Shown here in pieces: positions 22,594 through 31,048 of a stretch of DNA of 48,853 bases (positions within the stretch are counted from its first letter, which is position 1; every line of letters starts with the position of its first letter). The DNA comes from Phycisphaerales bacterium (GTDB taxonomy: Bacteria > Planctomycetota > Phycisphaerae > Phycisphaerales > UBA1924), in contig JALHNL010000015.1 in the NCBI GenBank assembly GCA_022843545.1, positions 1 through 48,853 of the forward strand, in the 5' to 3' direction. The position numbers were made by a program, and so were the translations under genes. The notes beneath the pieces were generated by a model. That model had not been told where the DNA came from and searched no databases. It saw only the letters and a program-made list of their open reading frames with translations.

Positions 22594-23739
22594 TCACTCT
22601 TCCCTCACCTGCCCCGTGCCCTTCACGATCTTGCCGATCGTGTACACCCGCTCACCCAGCTTCTCGAGCTGCTCCGCCACCGAGTCGGCGAAGGTCGGGC
22701 GGACGATCAGCGTGTAGCCGATGCCCATGTTGAACACGCGACGCATCTCCGCGTCCTCCACCCCGCCCCGCTCCTGAAGAAACCGGAACACCGCCGGCAC
22801 GGGCCACGAGCGGGTGTCGATCACCGCGTCAACCTTCGGATGCAGCGCGCGGCACAGGTTGCCCGCCATGCCCGAACCCGTGATGTTCGCCATCCCGCCG
22901 ATGACCTTCTTCACCTTGTACGCGCGGAGCATCTTGGTGATGGAGTTGACGTAGATGCGCGTGGGCGTCAGAAGCACCTCGCCCAGCGTGGGCAGGCCCG
23001 CCCCCGCCCCGTTCTTGCTCTTGCCGGTCTTCTTCTTGCGGTCGGGCGATTCGACGAGTTCGTCGTATCGCGCCCGCAGGTCCAGCCCCGCCTCGCCCAC
23101 GATCTTGCGCACCAGCGAGTAACCGTTGCTGTGAATGCCGCTCGACGCCAGCCCCAGCACCACGTCGCCCACCTGCACGCGCCCGGGGTCGATCGCCCGC
23201 TCCAGGTCCATCACCCCCACCGCAAAGCCCGCCAGGTCAAAGTCGCCGGGCTGGTAGATCCCCGCCATCTCCGCCGTCTCGCCGCCCAATAGCGCGCACC
23301 CCGCCTGCCGGCACCCCTCCACCATCCCCTTCATCAGTTCCGTCAACACCGACTTGTCGACCTTTCCGATGGCGATGTAGTCCAGAAAGAACAGCGGCTC
23401 CGCCCCCTGCACGATCATGTCGTTGACATTCATCGCCACCAGGTCGATGCCCAGCGTGTCGTACTTCTGCAGGTCGATCGCGAGCTTGAGCTTGGTGCCC
23501 ACGCCGTCAGCGCACGCCACCAGCACCGGGTCGCGGAAGTTGCGCGCAAACAGCCGCTCGTTGTAGTCCAGGCGGAACAGGCCCGCGAACCCGCCGGGGT
23601 TGTCGATCACCCGCGGGCCAAACGTCCGCCGCGCCATCGCCGGGATCGACTCGGTGAACGCGTCTTTGGACTCCAGGTCCACGCCCGCCTGGGCGTACGT
23701 CAGCTTCGTGGGCGATCGGCCGGGGGTTCGCGGGGGCAT
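22594..23739 (-). CDS. purM: Phosphoribosylformylglycinamidine cyclo-ligase (AIR synthetase)
   Basis: The ATG at 23739 gives 381 residues. Family landmarks are YAQAGVD near the start, ADGVGTKLKLAI, DLVAMNVNDMIVQGAEPLFFLDYIA, GGETAEMAG, GLASSGIHSNGYSLVRK, LTPTRIYV and HITGSG-like ANITGSGMAGNL. The enzyme makes aminoimidazole ribotide in purine synthesis, using ATP. A Lys-rich insert (SPDRKKKTGKSKNGAGAG) between conserved blocks is unusual. PurM is normally about 340 residues, so the insert and a longer N-terminus explain the extra length. Confidence 0.93.
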   Translation of the reverse strand: MPPRTPGRSPTKLTYAQAGVDLESKDAFTESIPAMARRTFGPRVIDNPGGFAGLFRLDYNERLFARNFRDPVLVACADGVGTKLKLAIDLQKYDTLGIDLVAMNVNDMIVQGAEPLFFLDYIAIGKVDKSVLTELMKGMVEGCRQAGCALLGGETAEMAGIYQPGDFDLAGFAVGVMDLERAIDPGRVQVGDVVLGLASSGIHSNGYSLVRKIVGEAGLDLRARYDELVESPDRKKKTGKSKNGAGAGLPTLGEVLLTPTRIYVNSITKMLRAYKVKKVIGGMANITGSGMAGNLCRALHPKVDAVIDTRSWPVPAVFRFLQERGGVEDAEMRRVFNMGIGYTLIVRPTFADSVAEQLEKLGERVYTIGKIVKGTGQVREE

Positions 23740-23890
23740 GACCACAGCGTAGCGTCCGGCGACTCCGCAAGCCGCCGTCAACTCAAGGCCACAACACCCG
23801 CCAGCTCCTGGCCCACATTCCCCGCCCCTTTACGCCTCATTCTTCACCTCGCGCTGCTCAGCACTCACCCCTCATCGCTCCTCACTTCAC

Positions 23891-24487
23891 CTAGTCCCCA
23901 TGCTTCTGCCGCAACTTGCCCGACAACCGCAGCATGATCGCCACCCGCTCCACCTCGTTCATCCAGTCCTGCACGGTTGAGCCGAGTTCATCGCTGTCCA
24001 CCGGCGCGCCGGGCAGTTGGCACGCCGGGCCCATGTGCCGACGCAGCATCGCACGGTACCGCGACAGCGTGCGGTCGCCCGCCAGCGAGACAAAGTCGAA
24101 CTCCTCGCTCAGGAAGATCATCACCGGCACGCGGTTACCCCCGCAGATCCGCACACAGCCGGCCAGGTCCGGGTGCTCGTCCCGGTCCAGGATCCGCAGG
24201 TCGATCCCCGGCGCGTCGGGCTCGCCCCGCGGCGCGGGTTGCGCCGCCTCGATCTTCGCCAGGATCGGCACCTGCTGCACGCAGTCGCCGCACCACGTCC
24301 CCGACATCACCAGAATGTTCACCCGCCGCTCGATGCCGCGCGCCGTCGCCGCCTGGGCGGGCGTCAGCACCACCTTGTCGGCGAACGCCGTCCACCCCGT
24401 CCGCTCGTGCGGCCTGGCGGTCTGCAGATAGCGATCAAACGGCAAGGCCTTGGCGAACCAGCCGCGGCAGGCTTCGGGCGTGAGCAT
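23891..24487 (-). CDS. Thioredoxin-fold protein
   Basis: The 198-residue product has no signal peptide. After a helical N-terminus (TPEACRGWFAKALPFDRYL) comes a strand and the redox motif SGTWCGDCVQQVP (Cys-Gly-Asp-Cys), then LRILDRDEHPDL and RVPVMIFLSEEF with the cis-proline of the fold. Proteins of this type, often annotated as thioredoxin family, are assumed cytosolic thiol-disulphide enzymes; the partner is unknown. A terminator lies only about 22 bp upstream of the start, so the gene either has a promoter between or depends on readthrough. Confidence 0.85.
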   Translation of the reverse strand: MLTPEACRGWFAKALPFDRYLQTARPHERTGWTAFADKVVLTPAQAATARGIERRVNILVMSGTWCGDCVQQVPILAKIEAAQPAPRGEPDAPGIDLRILDRDEHPDLAGCVRICGGNRVPVMIFLSEEFDFVSLAGDRTLSRYRAMLRRHMGPACQLPGAPVDSDELGSTVQDWMNEVERVAIMLRLSGKLRQKHGD

Positions 24488-24508
24488 GACGCAAGGTAGG
24501 CCCGCCCC

Positions 24509-24549
24509 AAAAACAAAGCCGCCCGGTCGGCGTCATGCCGTCCGGGCGG
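24509..24549 (-). terminator. Rho-independent terminator of the candidate small RNA
   Basis: On the minus strand an 8-bp stem (CCGCCCGG with CCGGGCGG), a T-T mismatch and a further 4-bp stem are followed by TTTGTTTTTGG. No gene ends just before it, so the transcript it terminates must come from the non-coding interval 24550-24904. Confidence 0.75.
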
Positions 24550-24720
24550 AGTGCGTGTTCAGACAGGTTCGGTCCCTGACCCGGTGAAGGCTGTTGTACC
24601 CGGGCCTGCCCGCCCTGGCCGGGGAGAGCACGCTCGGGTGTGCGGGCGCGTCCTTCGCTTCGCACGAGGTCGCCGGGCGGGGACAAACGCATCCGTTGCG
24701 GGTCCCCTGTCTGCACGCGA
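24550..24720 (-). ncRNA. Candidate structured small RNA, unassigned
   Basis: The interval 24488-24904 holds no convincing gene. In it, 24553-24567 and 24706-24718 form a 13-bp helix with a two-base bulge, extended inward by 24578-24583 with 24699-24704. The result is a rod of about 165 nt closed next to a strong terminator. Rod shape, size and terminator recall 6S or SRP RNAs, but the SRP core (GGUCAGG...GGAAGGAAGCAGCC) and the RNase P signatures are absent. The transcript direction is set by the terminator; no promoter is recognised. Confidence 0.4.
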
Positions 24721-24786
24721 ATCCCGGACCGCACGTCTCCGCGCGATGCGGGGCTCCACTCTCTCCCCTCCGTCTGGTGGAAGGCA

Positions 24787-24876
24787 GAAGGATGGAGGAT
24801 GAAGCCTTGTCAACCGTCCTTGGCTTCCTGAGTGCCGCGGTCCATCCGTGACCGCGGCGTTCATCCTCCATCCTTC
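24787..24876. repeat. 17-bp perfect inverted repeat with an inner hairpin
   Basis: GAAGGATGGAGGATGAA (24787-24803) is matched by its complement at 24860-24876. Inside lies a second perfect 8-bp stem (24835-24842 with 24850-24857). The whole could form a cruciform downstream of mraZ. Confidence 0.75.
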
Positions 24877-24904
24877 AACCTTCCTCCCGCCCCCCCGCCT
24901 CCTC

Positions 24905-25366
24905 CTACTCCCCGCCGCTCTCCAGCCGGTCGATCAACTCCTGCAGCGCCGCCGGGTCCATCGCTTCCTCAGCCTGCCACTTGGCCTTCTCGTACAGCTC
25001 CAGCCGATTGCCCACCCCCACCAGCACCATCTCGCTCTTGCCCTCGATCTTCATCCCCGACGCCGCCAGATGCTCCTTGGGAAGCACCACCCGACCCGCC
25101 GAGTCCTCCTCAAGCCGTTTGGCCCGCCCGAACACCTGCCGCTGAAGCTGGGCCAGATCCGCTCGGGGCATGCCCTTCTTCATCAGCGGCTGGAACAACT
25201 CCTTGAACCCGCCTTCGGTGTACAGCCGAAGACAACCCTTGCCCGGCAGACACAGCCAACCGCCACCGTCGCGCTCCGCCTGCCACTGACCGCGGATCCG
25301 CGCCGGGATCGACAACCGGTAGTTGGCCGGGTCCACCGTGTGCTCGGTTGTTCCCGTCAGCAACAC
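24905..25366 (-). CDS. mraZ: MraZ transcriptional regulator
   Basis: GTG 25366 follows GGAGGG with a 7-base spacer, giving 153 residues. It shows the doubled MraZ/AbrB-like fold: LLTGTTEHTVDPANYRLSIPARIR in the first half and RVVLPKEHLAASG with KSEMVLVGVGNRLELY in the second. MraZ normally heads the dcw cell-division cluster and represses it by binding short direct repeats near its own promoter. Here three ATGACA repeats at 10-bp spacing overlap the promoter. The gene is monocistronic and separated by a terminator from the nearby murC-ftsQ cluster. Confidence 0.93.
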   Translation of the reverse strand: MLLTGTTEHTVDPANYRLSIPARIRGQWQAERDGGGWLCLPGKGCLRLYTEGGFKELFQPLMKKGMPRADLAQLQRQVFGRAKRLEEDSAGRVVLPKEHLAASGMKIEGKSEMVLVGVGNRLELYEKAKWQAEEAMDPAALQELIDRLESGGE

Positions 25367-25390
25367 TGGCGTGCCCTCCGGTAACGACGT

Positions 25391-25424
25391 ATGACACTTT
25401 ATGACATTTCATGACAGACTGCAA
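25391..25424 (-). promoter_or_regulatory. mraZ promoter with three phased direct repeats (candidate MraZ operator)
   Basis: On the minus strand TTGCAG (25419-25424), a 17-base spacer and TAAAGT (25396-25401) form a reasonable promoter with a leader of about 23 bases. Plus-strand ATGACA starts at 25391, 25401 and 25411, exactly one helical turn apart, covering spacer and -10. This matches the arrangement of known MraZ sites, though the motif differs from the E. coli TGGGA repeats. Confidence 0.65.
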
Positions 25425-25473
25425 CTTTTCGTCCCCGAAAATGTGCGGGGATGCGCTGTTGACAACCTCTGTT

Positions 25474-25512
25474 GAAAAACACCGCCGCCGCGCAGGTCCT
25501 GCGCGGCGGCGG
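25474..25512 (-). terminator. Rho-independent terminator of the murC-to-CvpA-like gene cluster
   Basis: A perfect 13-bp GC stem (25482-25494 with 25500-25512, loop GGTCC on the plus strand) is followed on the minus strand by TGTTTTTC. It lies 30 bases past the stop of the CvpA-like gene. Confidence 0.9.
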
Positions 25513-25543
25513 GAATTGTTCGGTAGATGACTCGCCAGATGCC

Positions 25544-27334
25544 TTACCGCACGACCTGGCTGGCGCTCTGCGCGTCAATCGGCGGCTCGAAGGTCGCGAT
25601 CACCTTCTGCCCGATCACGTACCTCACGATCTTCACCCCGCTCGCCACGCGGAAGACCAGTTGCATCTTCTGGTCGTCGCGGCTGCGGGTCATGCTGGGA
25701 AGGTCGCGCTTGGTCACCGGCGCGCCGGGCGTGAACCTCACCCGCACCTCGCCCGCGTCCTCGTACAGATACCCCACGCAGTCGAACTGCTGGCCCGAGG
25801 CGTCCTCAAGGTACATGCGCCCGTCGGCATCCGCCGAGTCACCTTCGAAGATCACCAGAGGAGAGCCGCGGCTCACATTCGCCTGCACGATGAGCGACTG
25901 ATCGCCCGGAAGGATCAGCGAAACTTCCAGGCTGCGGTCGGCGCCGCGGTCCATCAGCTCGCTGCGCCGGTAGCGGCCCTCGCCGTTGACGATGAAGTTC
26001 CTCGCGGTCTTGCCCGACGTGGTGAAGAGCTCCAGCCCGCGGGTGAACGACTTGTTGAGCCGGATGCCCGGCATGTTGTTGCTCAGCGCGATGGCGTCGT
26101 TCGCGTTGGTGATGCCCGTGCCGCTCGCCAGCGCCTGCGCCTGCGTGGCCCGGCGGATCAGGCTGCCGTCCAGCACGAGGTTGTCCACCTCCACGCGATC
26201 GGAATAGCGCTCGGGCTGGAACTTCTCCTTGGCCGGCTCGGTGCTGGTGTCCAGCAGTTCGGCGACGCGCACGCCCTTGGCGTACAACGCGATCGGACGC
26301 CAGCCCTGCCCGTCGCGCGGGATCAGGAACTCCAGCGCCGCGATCGGGTTGCTCCGCGGGCCGGCGGAGCCCAGCCACACGTCCTGACCGTCAAAGCGGA
26401 ATCGCCCGAAGATCGGCACGTCGCCCTTGGCGTTGGCGATCACCGCGATGGGCAGAAGCGCCAGGGTCTGGTCGTCCGCCTGATTGCGCAGCACCAGCAT
26501 GAACTGCCCCGGCATGATCGAGACCTGGCCGCTCTTCTCGCGCGCCCCGGCCTTGAACTGCAGCACATACGCCTCGATATACGCCGCCGAGCCCGCGGGC
26601 ATCTGCGTGCCGTCGAGCATGTACACGGCCTTGCTGTCCCCCAGCATCTCCGACACCTTGGCCTGCGCGTCGTTCTCGCCCACCGTGTAGCGACCCAGCA
26701 CGTCGATGTCGCCGGGCTTCACCGTATAGCGGACGATCGTCTCGGGCGTGGGCTGAAGGTTCAGGGCGTTGGCGTACTCCACCATCTTGGGCCGCCACTT
26801 CGCCAGCGGCGTCTCCGTCGACAGCGAACGCTCGCTGACGTAGCCGTACAGCCCCGCGGTCAGCGTGTCCACCGGGAAGATCAGCCCGCCGCTGGAGTGG
26901 ATGCTCCCGCCGCTGTCCCAGGTGATGGTCTTGTAGCCCAGGAACTCGTCACCCTGCTTGGTCTGGGCGATGGCCAGGCACATGACGCCCGCGGAGATGG
27001 CGGCGGCGATGAGCCCGCACACGCCCCCGCCGATCCAGTTGGTCAGATTGTCGCACTTGACGTTGAAGCGGATGAGGGCGGTGCCCAGAACCGAGAGCAC
27101 GACGATGCAGACCGCGAAGGGCACCAGCAGGCTGACGCCCCACACCATGTTCTGCATGTCGGTGTCGGTCACGTTGTCCATGAGCATCCCGGCGATGGTC
27201 TCCCACAGCCCGAACGCGATGGCGCCGGAGACAAAGACGATGGCCATCTGCAGCATGGCGCTGAAGAAGCCCTTGCTGGCCCAGATGTACCCCACCGCCA
27301 GCACAAACAGGATGACAATCGCCGAGAAGATCAT
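25544..27334 (-). CDS. CvpA-like membrane protein with large soluble C-terminus
   Basis: The ATG at 27334 has GGGAG upstream; a GTG at 27352 is less likely. The first 140 of 596 residues contain four hydrophobic segments in the CvpA style (IFSAIVILFVLAVGYIWASKGFF; AIAFGLWETIAGML; VPFAVCIVVLSVLGTALI; GLIAAAISAGVMCLAIAQ). The remaining 450 residues are soluble and beta-rich, with no family I recognise. It follows the PilB-like ATPase in the same operon, so the two may work together at the inner membrane; that is inference from position. Confidence 0.7.
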   Translation of the reverse strand: MIFSAIVILFVLAVGYIWASKGFFSAMLQMAIVFVSGAIAFGLWETIAGMLMDNVTDTDMQNMVWGVSLLVPFAVCIVVLSVLGTALIRFNVKCDNLTNWIGGGVCGLIAAAISAGVMCLAIAQTKQGDEFLGYKTITWDSGGSIHSSGGLIFPVDTLTAGLYGYVSERSLSTETPLAKWRPKMVEYANALNLQPTPETIVRYTVKPGDIDVLGRYTVGENDAQAKVSEMLGDSKAVYMLDGTQMPAGSAAYIEAYVLQFKAGAREKSGQVSIMPGQFMLVLRNQADDQTLALLPIAVIANAKGDVPIFGRFRFDGQDVWLGSAGPRSNPIAALEFLIPRDGQGWRPIALYAKGVRVAELLDTSTEPAKEKFQPERYSDRVEVDNLVLDGSLIRRATQAQALASGTGITNANDAIALSNNMPGIRLNKSFTRGLELFTTSGKTARNFIVNGEGRYRRSELMDRGADRSLEVSLILPGDQSLIVQANVSRGSPLVIFEGDSADADGRMYLEDASGQQFDCVGYLYEDAGEVRVRFTPGAPVTKRDLPSMTRSRDDQKMQLVFRVASGVKIVRYVIGQKVIATFEPPIDAQSASQVVR

Positions 27335-27380
27335 CGCCGAACTCCCATTCACCCCGGCGCCGCACGCCGCCGGGAATGCT

Positions 27381-27412
27381 CACTTCGTCACTTCGTCACT
27401 CCGTCACTTCTT
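27381..27412. repeat. Octamer tandem array (4 copies of CACTYCGT type)
   Basis: Two CACTTCGT, one CACTCCGT and one CACTTCTT, beginning three bases after the stop of the PilB-like gene. The unit is the one found at 18733-18772. Confidence 0.85.
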
Positions 27413-27415
27413 CAA

Positions 27416-29179
27416 TCACGCCTTCGCCGGGGCCGCCTGCGCGGGCGCGGCGGACTTGGCCGCGAACACCCGCTGCATCTCCTCGACGCTGGTGATGCCC
27501 TTGATGGCCTTCTGCACCGCCGCCACCTGCAGCGAGGGCAGCCCGCGCTTCTTGATCGCCGCCTTCACCGCGGCCATGTTGTTCTGCGCCACCGCTTCGC
27601 GTGCCTCGTCGTCGAGGATGAACACCTCCAGCACGCCCTCCTGACCCAGGTAGCCGCCGCCGCCGCAGGTGGGGCACACCTCGGGCTTGTTCTTGATCAG
27701 CACCTGGCCGCCCTTCTTGAAGAGCTGCTGCACCTTCGCGTCGCCCACGCCCATCTTCTTGAGCATGTCGGGCGCGGGCGGGTAGCCCACCCGGCAGTTC
27801 GTGCACAGCTTGCGGACCAGTTTGCCCACCACCACCCCGCGCAGGCCCTTGCTCGCCAAAGCCGGGTCGCCCACGGCCTGCACGTACTTCTCGATCGCCT
27901 CCATCGCGCTGTCGGCCTTCACGCAGAGGTACACACGCGTGCGATCGTGGTCGTTCTTCGCCACCATCTGCGCCGTCGTCGCGTCGGGCATCTCCGCCAC
28001 GCCCAAGACGTCCGGGTCGCGCCGCAGGATCGACCGCACGGTGGTGCCGAAGTCGGCCCCCTCCGCCGTCGCGTCAAACGCCTGGTGACGCACGCCCTCC
28101 AGCGTCCCCTGGATCTCCATCTCCAGCGACTGCACGCTCTGCGTATACGCGTCGTGCATCTGCAGCACGCTGAGCATCATGGTGGTCCGCCCGCCGTCGG
28201 GCTGGCCCGCCAGCAGCACCACGCCGCGGATCGGCTTGTCGTCGTCGTTCTTCGTGACGGTCTGGTTCACCAGCTCCTGCATCTCGGCCATCTGCGGCTC
28301 GAGGAAGCCCAGCTCCGCCGGCTTGCGCAGCACCGAGGTGTCGGGGTCAAAGAGCATCGTCAGCCGCATGCCGCCGGGCACGCCCACGCTGGTCAGACGC
28401 ACCTTCTTCTTGTTGCCGGACTGCTCGATGACGATGTCGCCCACCAGGCGCTTGCGCCGGTCGGCGACATCAAGCTTGGCGCAGGCCTTCCAGAAGTCGA
28501 TGATCTTGAACGCGTTCTGCGCCGGCATCGTGTCGCCCGCCACGCGAACCCCGTCCACCAGCATCGAGGCCTGGTACGACTGGTCCTTGCCCGAGGGCAG
28601 GACATCCACCTGCGAAGCACGCGACACCATCGCCTTGAGGTACAGGTCCTCGGACGCGGTGCGGACGGCGAACTCGGGAGACTCCGCCAAAGGCGCGGGC
28701 ACCAGCACCGTGGGCTGGCCCTTCTCGTTGGGGCCCTTGATCGTGAGCTTGACCGTCCCCTGCTTCTTCTCCTCGGCCTTCGCCGCCTTCTTCTCCTGCA
28801 TGCTCTTGAAGACGTTCCAGCCCAGGCGATGCTGGGCCGGCACGCGCTCGTCCTTGCCCGTCATCGTCACATAGATGATGACGTTCGCCACCAGCACCGA
28901 CACCATGAAGCCCACGCCCGCGATGAAGGACACCAGCCCCGCCATCGGCATCAGGAACGCCCCGGCGAACGCCACGAACCCCATCGTCAGGTGGATCGCC
29001 CCCCACCGCTCCCGGTTCAGGAAGAACCGCGCCGCGTGCTTGTCCAGCACCGTCGACACGATCCAACCCCACACCCCCAGGATCACCAAGGGGATCAGCG
29101 GCTTCCAGAAGGAAACCAGAACCATCGGTTCGCTCGCCAGCATCATCAGCGGCGAGCCATCATGAGCCATCTGCGTCAT
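27416..29179 (-). CDS. Membrane-anchored PilB/GspE-like secretion ATPase with altered Walker A
   Basis: The 587-residue product has three or four membrane segments in residues 18-105, which is abnormal for this family, then a basic linker and a GspE/PilB-type core. The P-loop region reads GQPDGGRTTM, so the Walker A lysine is Arg331. The Walker B block RSILRRDPDVLGVAEMPDATTA keeps Glu396. The family zinc site is present (Cys459, Cys462, Cys502, Cys505 in CTNC and CPTC). Normal relatives power type IV pilus or type II secretion assembly from the cytosol. Loss of the lysine usually cripples ATP hydrolysis, so this may be a structural or regulatory paralogue. It sits between greA and the CvpA-like gene. 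Confidence 0.75.
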   Translation of the reverse strand: MTQMAHDGSPLMMLASEPMVLVSFWKPLIPLVILGVWGWIVSTVLDKHAARFFLNRERWGAIHLTMGFVAFAGAFLMPMAGLVSFIAGVGFMVSVLVANVIIYVTMTGKDERVPAQHRLGWNVFKSMQEKKAAKAEEKKQGTVKLTIKGPNEKGQPTVLVPAPLAESPEFAVRTASEDLYLKAMVSRASQVDVLPSGKDQSYQASMLVDGVRVAGDTMPAQNAFKIIDFWKACAKLDVADRRKRLVGDIVIEQSGNKKKVRLTSVGVPGGMRLTMLFDPDTSVLRKPAELGFLEPQMAEMQELVNQTVTKNDDDKPIRGVVLLAGQPDGGRTTMMLSVLQMHDAYTQSVQSLEMEIQGTLEGVRHQAFDATAEGADFGTTVRSILRRDPDVLGVAEMPDATTAQMVAKNDHDRTRVYLCVKADSAMEAIEKYVQAVGDPALASKGLRGVVVGKLVRKLCTNCRVGYPPAPDMLKKMGVGDAKVQQLFKKGGQVLIKNKPEVCPTCGGGGYLGQEGVLEVFILDDEAREAVAQNNMAAVKAAIKKRGLPSLQVAAVQKAIKGITSVEEMQRVFAAKSAAPAQAAPAKA

Positions 29180-29336
29180 GCCCGCTCCAAATCAAGAACG
29201 ACCGGCCAATCCCCCCGCCCCACCCCGGCCTCAACCGGGGGAAAGGGAGTCTAGCGAGTCGCCCGCACCCACGCGGCCAGAATGCCGCGGGTGCCTGCCT
29301 ATCCGCATCGCCCGGGCCGGCGGCTCCCAACTCGAC

Positions 29337-29807
29337 CTACAGAATTTCCACGATCTTGAACCGCTTCACCCCGCGCGGCGTCCGCACCACCACCACCTCA
29401 CCCACCCGCGCCTTCATTAACGCCTCGCCAAAGGGCGAACTGGGCGTCACCTCCGTGACATCCCCGGTGTCCTGCCCCGAAAACTCCCCGACCATCCGGA
29501 AGATCTCGATGTCCTCATCGCGCCCTTCCTCGTGAATCCGCACCGTCGCCCCCAGGAACACCACCCCCGCCGCCTTGCCCTGACCCTCTTCCGCGATCAC
29601 CACCCGGGCCAGCCGCTGTTCCAGCCGGCGGATCTCCGCCTCCTCGATGCCCTGCTGCTCGCGCGCCGCGTGGTAGTCCCCGTTCTCCTTGAGGTCCCCC
29701 AGGGCCCGGGCCTCCGCGATCCGCTGCGAAATCACCGGGCGATTGGCGATGAGACCGGCCAGGCGGGTCTCCAGTTGTTCTTTCTCGCCACGGGTCAGGA
29801 TTTCCAT
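29337..29807 (-). CDS. greA: Transcription elongation factor GreA
   Basis: ATG 29807 with GGAG seven bases upstream gives 156 residues, the normal size. The N-terminal coiled coil carries EARALGDLKENGDYHAAREQQ, the tip region with the acidic residues that stimulate transcript cleavage. The C-terminal FKBP-like domain shows GATVRI, DIEIFRMVGEFSGQ and SPFGEALM. GreA rescues backtracked RNA polymerase. It lies downstream of ftsQ in the same direction with a 146-bp gap. Confidence 0.93.
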   Translation of the reverse strand: MEILTRGEKEQLETRLAGLIANRPVISQRIAEARALGDLKENGDYHAAREQQGIEEAEIRRLEQRLARVVIAEEGQGKAAGVVFLGATVRIHEEGRDEDIEIFRMVGEFSGQDTGDVTEVTPSSPFGEALMKARVGEVVVVRTPRGVKRFKIVEIL

Positions 29808-29953
29808 GTGATCGCTCCGCTCTCTTGCCTGGAGCCCGCGGGCCCAGTTCAGACTTGCTTGGTTCACAGCCGGTGCCGGCGGCCCGAGTGCTCACGGACC
29901 CCACGCCCACCCCATCCAAACCGGCCTGCTGGTTGAGGTTAGCCCGCCAGACC

Positions 29954-30955
29954 CTACCGGTCCCGGCTGGCCGTCCGCACCACCCGCCCCCCACCCGCGG
30001 CCTCGTCCTGGGCCCGACGGGCGGTGTTGTTGGCGCGGTCGATCGTCGGTGCATCAGCGTCAGGACCGCCCGTTCCCTGCATCGAGGGGGGCGCCATCCG
30101 CTGCACCATGATCCCGCGCGGGTTGGTCAGGTCGATCACCGGGTGGTCGGCGTCAATCCGCCAGCCATGCTTGGAGTCGCTGCGAAGGGCCAGCAGCCGC
30201 TGAAGCTTGACCTGGGTAGTGGGCTCCGCGAGCCCAACCTCATTGGGCCCGATGCCCCAAATGATGCGATTGCCCTTGTCGGTGATGATCACCAGCCGCT
30301 TCTTGTTGCCCGCGACATACTCCCCAACATCGATACCCGCCACCTGCGCGTCGGCGGGGGTGTTCTGCAAGATGCCCAGCAGGGCCAGCGCCGCATCAAC
30401 GTCGCCACCCAGCCAGGGCTCGCCCGGCTGCGCGGGGGGCGGGGTTGACGGCTTGTCGATGAACTTCAGCCCGCTGGTGCCCGCGGCGTAGGACAAAGGC
30501 AGCAGCCGGGCCTTGGCCGAGACCAGGTGGTCCTTGGTCGCATGGCGCACCACCGCCACCGGCGCACGCCACGCGCCGCGCACTTCAACCCGCCCGCCGG
30601 GCACCCGCCGCACCGACGGCGCAGCGTCAAACCAGCCCGTGCCCGCCAGCGCGTCAGCGGTCAACTTCAGCGCTGTCGAGTCCAGCGGATCGGCCGTCAG
30701 GTTCAGCAGCGCGACACGCTCGATCGACCGGCGGATGGGCTCGCTCATCCACGTCACGGTCTGGCCCTCGGGCGTGGTCACCAGCGGCCAGGCGAAGGCG
30801 ACCTCCACCGGCTGGTGTGGCCCGTTCGACACCGCCCGCCGCAGAAAGTGCTGCCCCACCGCCGCGCCAGCGACGACCGTGATCACCAGCGCCGCGCTGA
30901 GCCAATTGCCGGCTTTGCGCACGCGTTCAGCTTCGTTTGCTTTCGACTTGCCCAT
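29954..30955 (-). CDS. ftsQ: FtsQ-like cell division protein
   Basis: The 333-residue product has a short basic N-terminus, one membrane segment (about residues 18-36) and then a POTRA-like domain (IRRSIERVALLNLTADPLDSTALKLTADALAGTGWFDAAPSVRRVPGGRVEVRG; quoted loosely as separate motifs, key part TGWFDAAPSVRR). A beta region follows (VIITDKGNRIIWGIG). This topology and its position directly after ddl in a murC-murB-ddl series identify FtsQ, the divisome bridge between early and late proteins. Sequence similarity to model FtsQ is low, as usual, so context carries weight. A charged, disordered tail of about 50 residues is extra. Confidence 0.75.
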   Translation of the reverse strand: MGKSKANEAERVRKAGNWLSAALVITVVAGAAVGQHFLRRAVSNGPHQPVEVAFAWPLVTTPEGQTVTWMSEPIRRSIERVALLNLTADPLDSTALKLTADALAGTGWFDAAPSVRRVPGGRVEVRGAWRAPVAVVRHATKDHLVSAKARLLPLSYAAGTSGLKFIDKPSTPPPAQPGEPWLGGDVDAALALLGILQNTPADAQVAGIDVGEYVAGNKKRLVIITDKGNRIIWGIGPNEVGLAEPTTQVKLQRLLALRSDSKHGWRIDADHPVIDLTNPRGIMVQRMAPPSMQGTGGPDADAPTIDRANNTARRAQDEAAGGGRVVRTASRDR

Positions 30956-31048
30956 GGTGCATCCCTGCTGTCCGGTCCAACCGGAATACGTCGGCCAGCC
31001 TTGGCCCCGTCCTCGCGTTTTGGCGACCCGAAACTCTCCCGTACGTCG

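Noticed and set aside
24550-24720. SRP RNA, RNase P RNA or a riboswitch for the thioredoxin gene
   Set aside because: The SRP core, RNase P conserved regions and TPP, cobalamin and SAM motifs are all missing, so only an unassigned structured RNA is claimed.
25472-29254. A 1260-residue plus-strand open frame
   Set aside because: It lies antisense to the CvpA-like and PilB-like genes, is extremely His/Arg/Leu-rich and has no domain; it is a GC-driven shadow.
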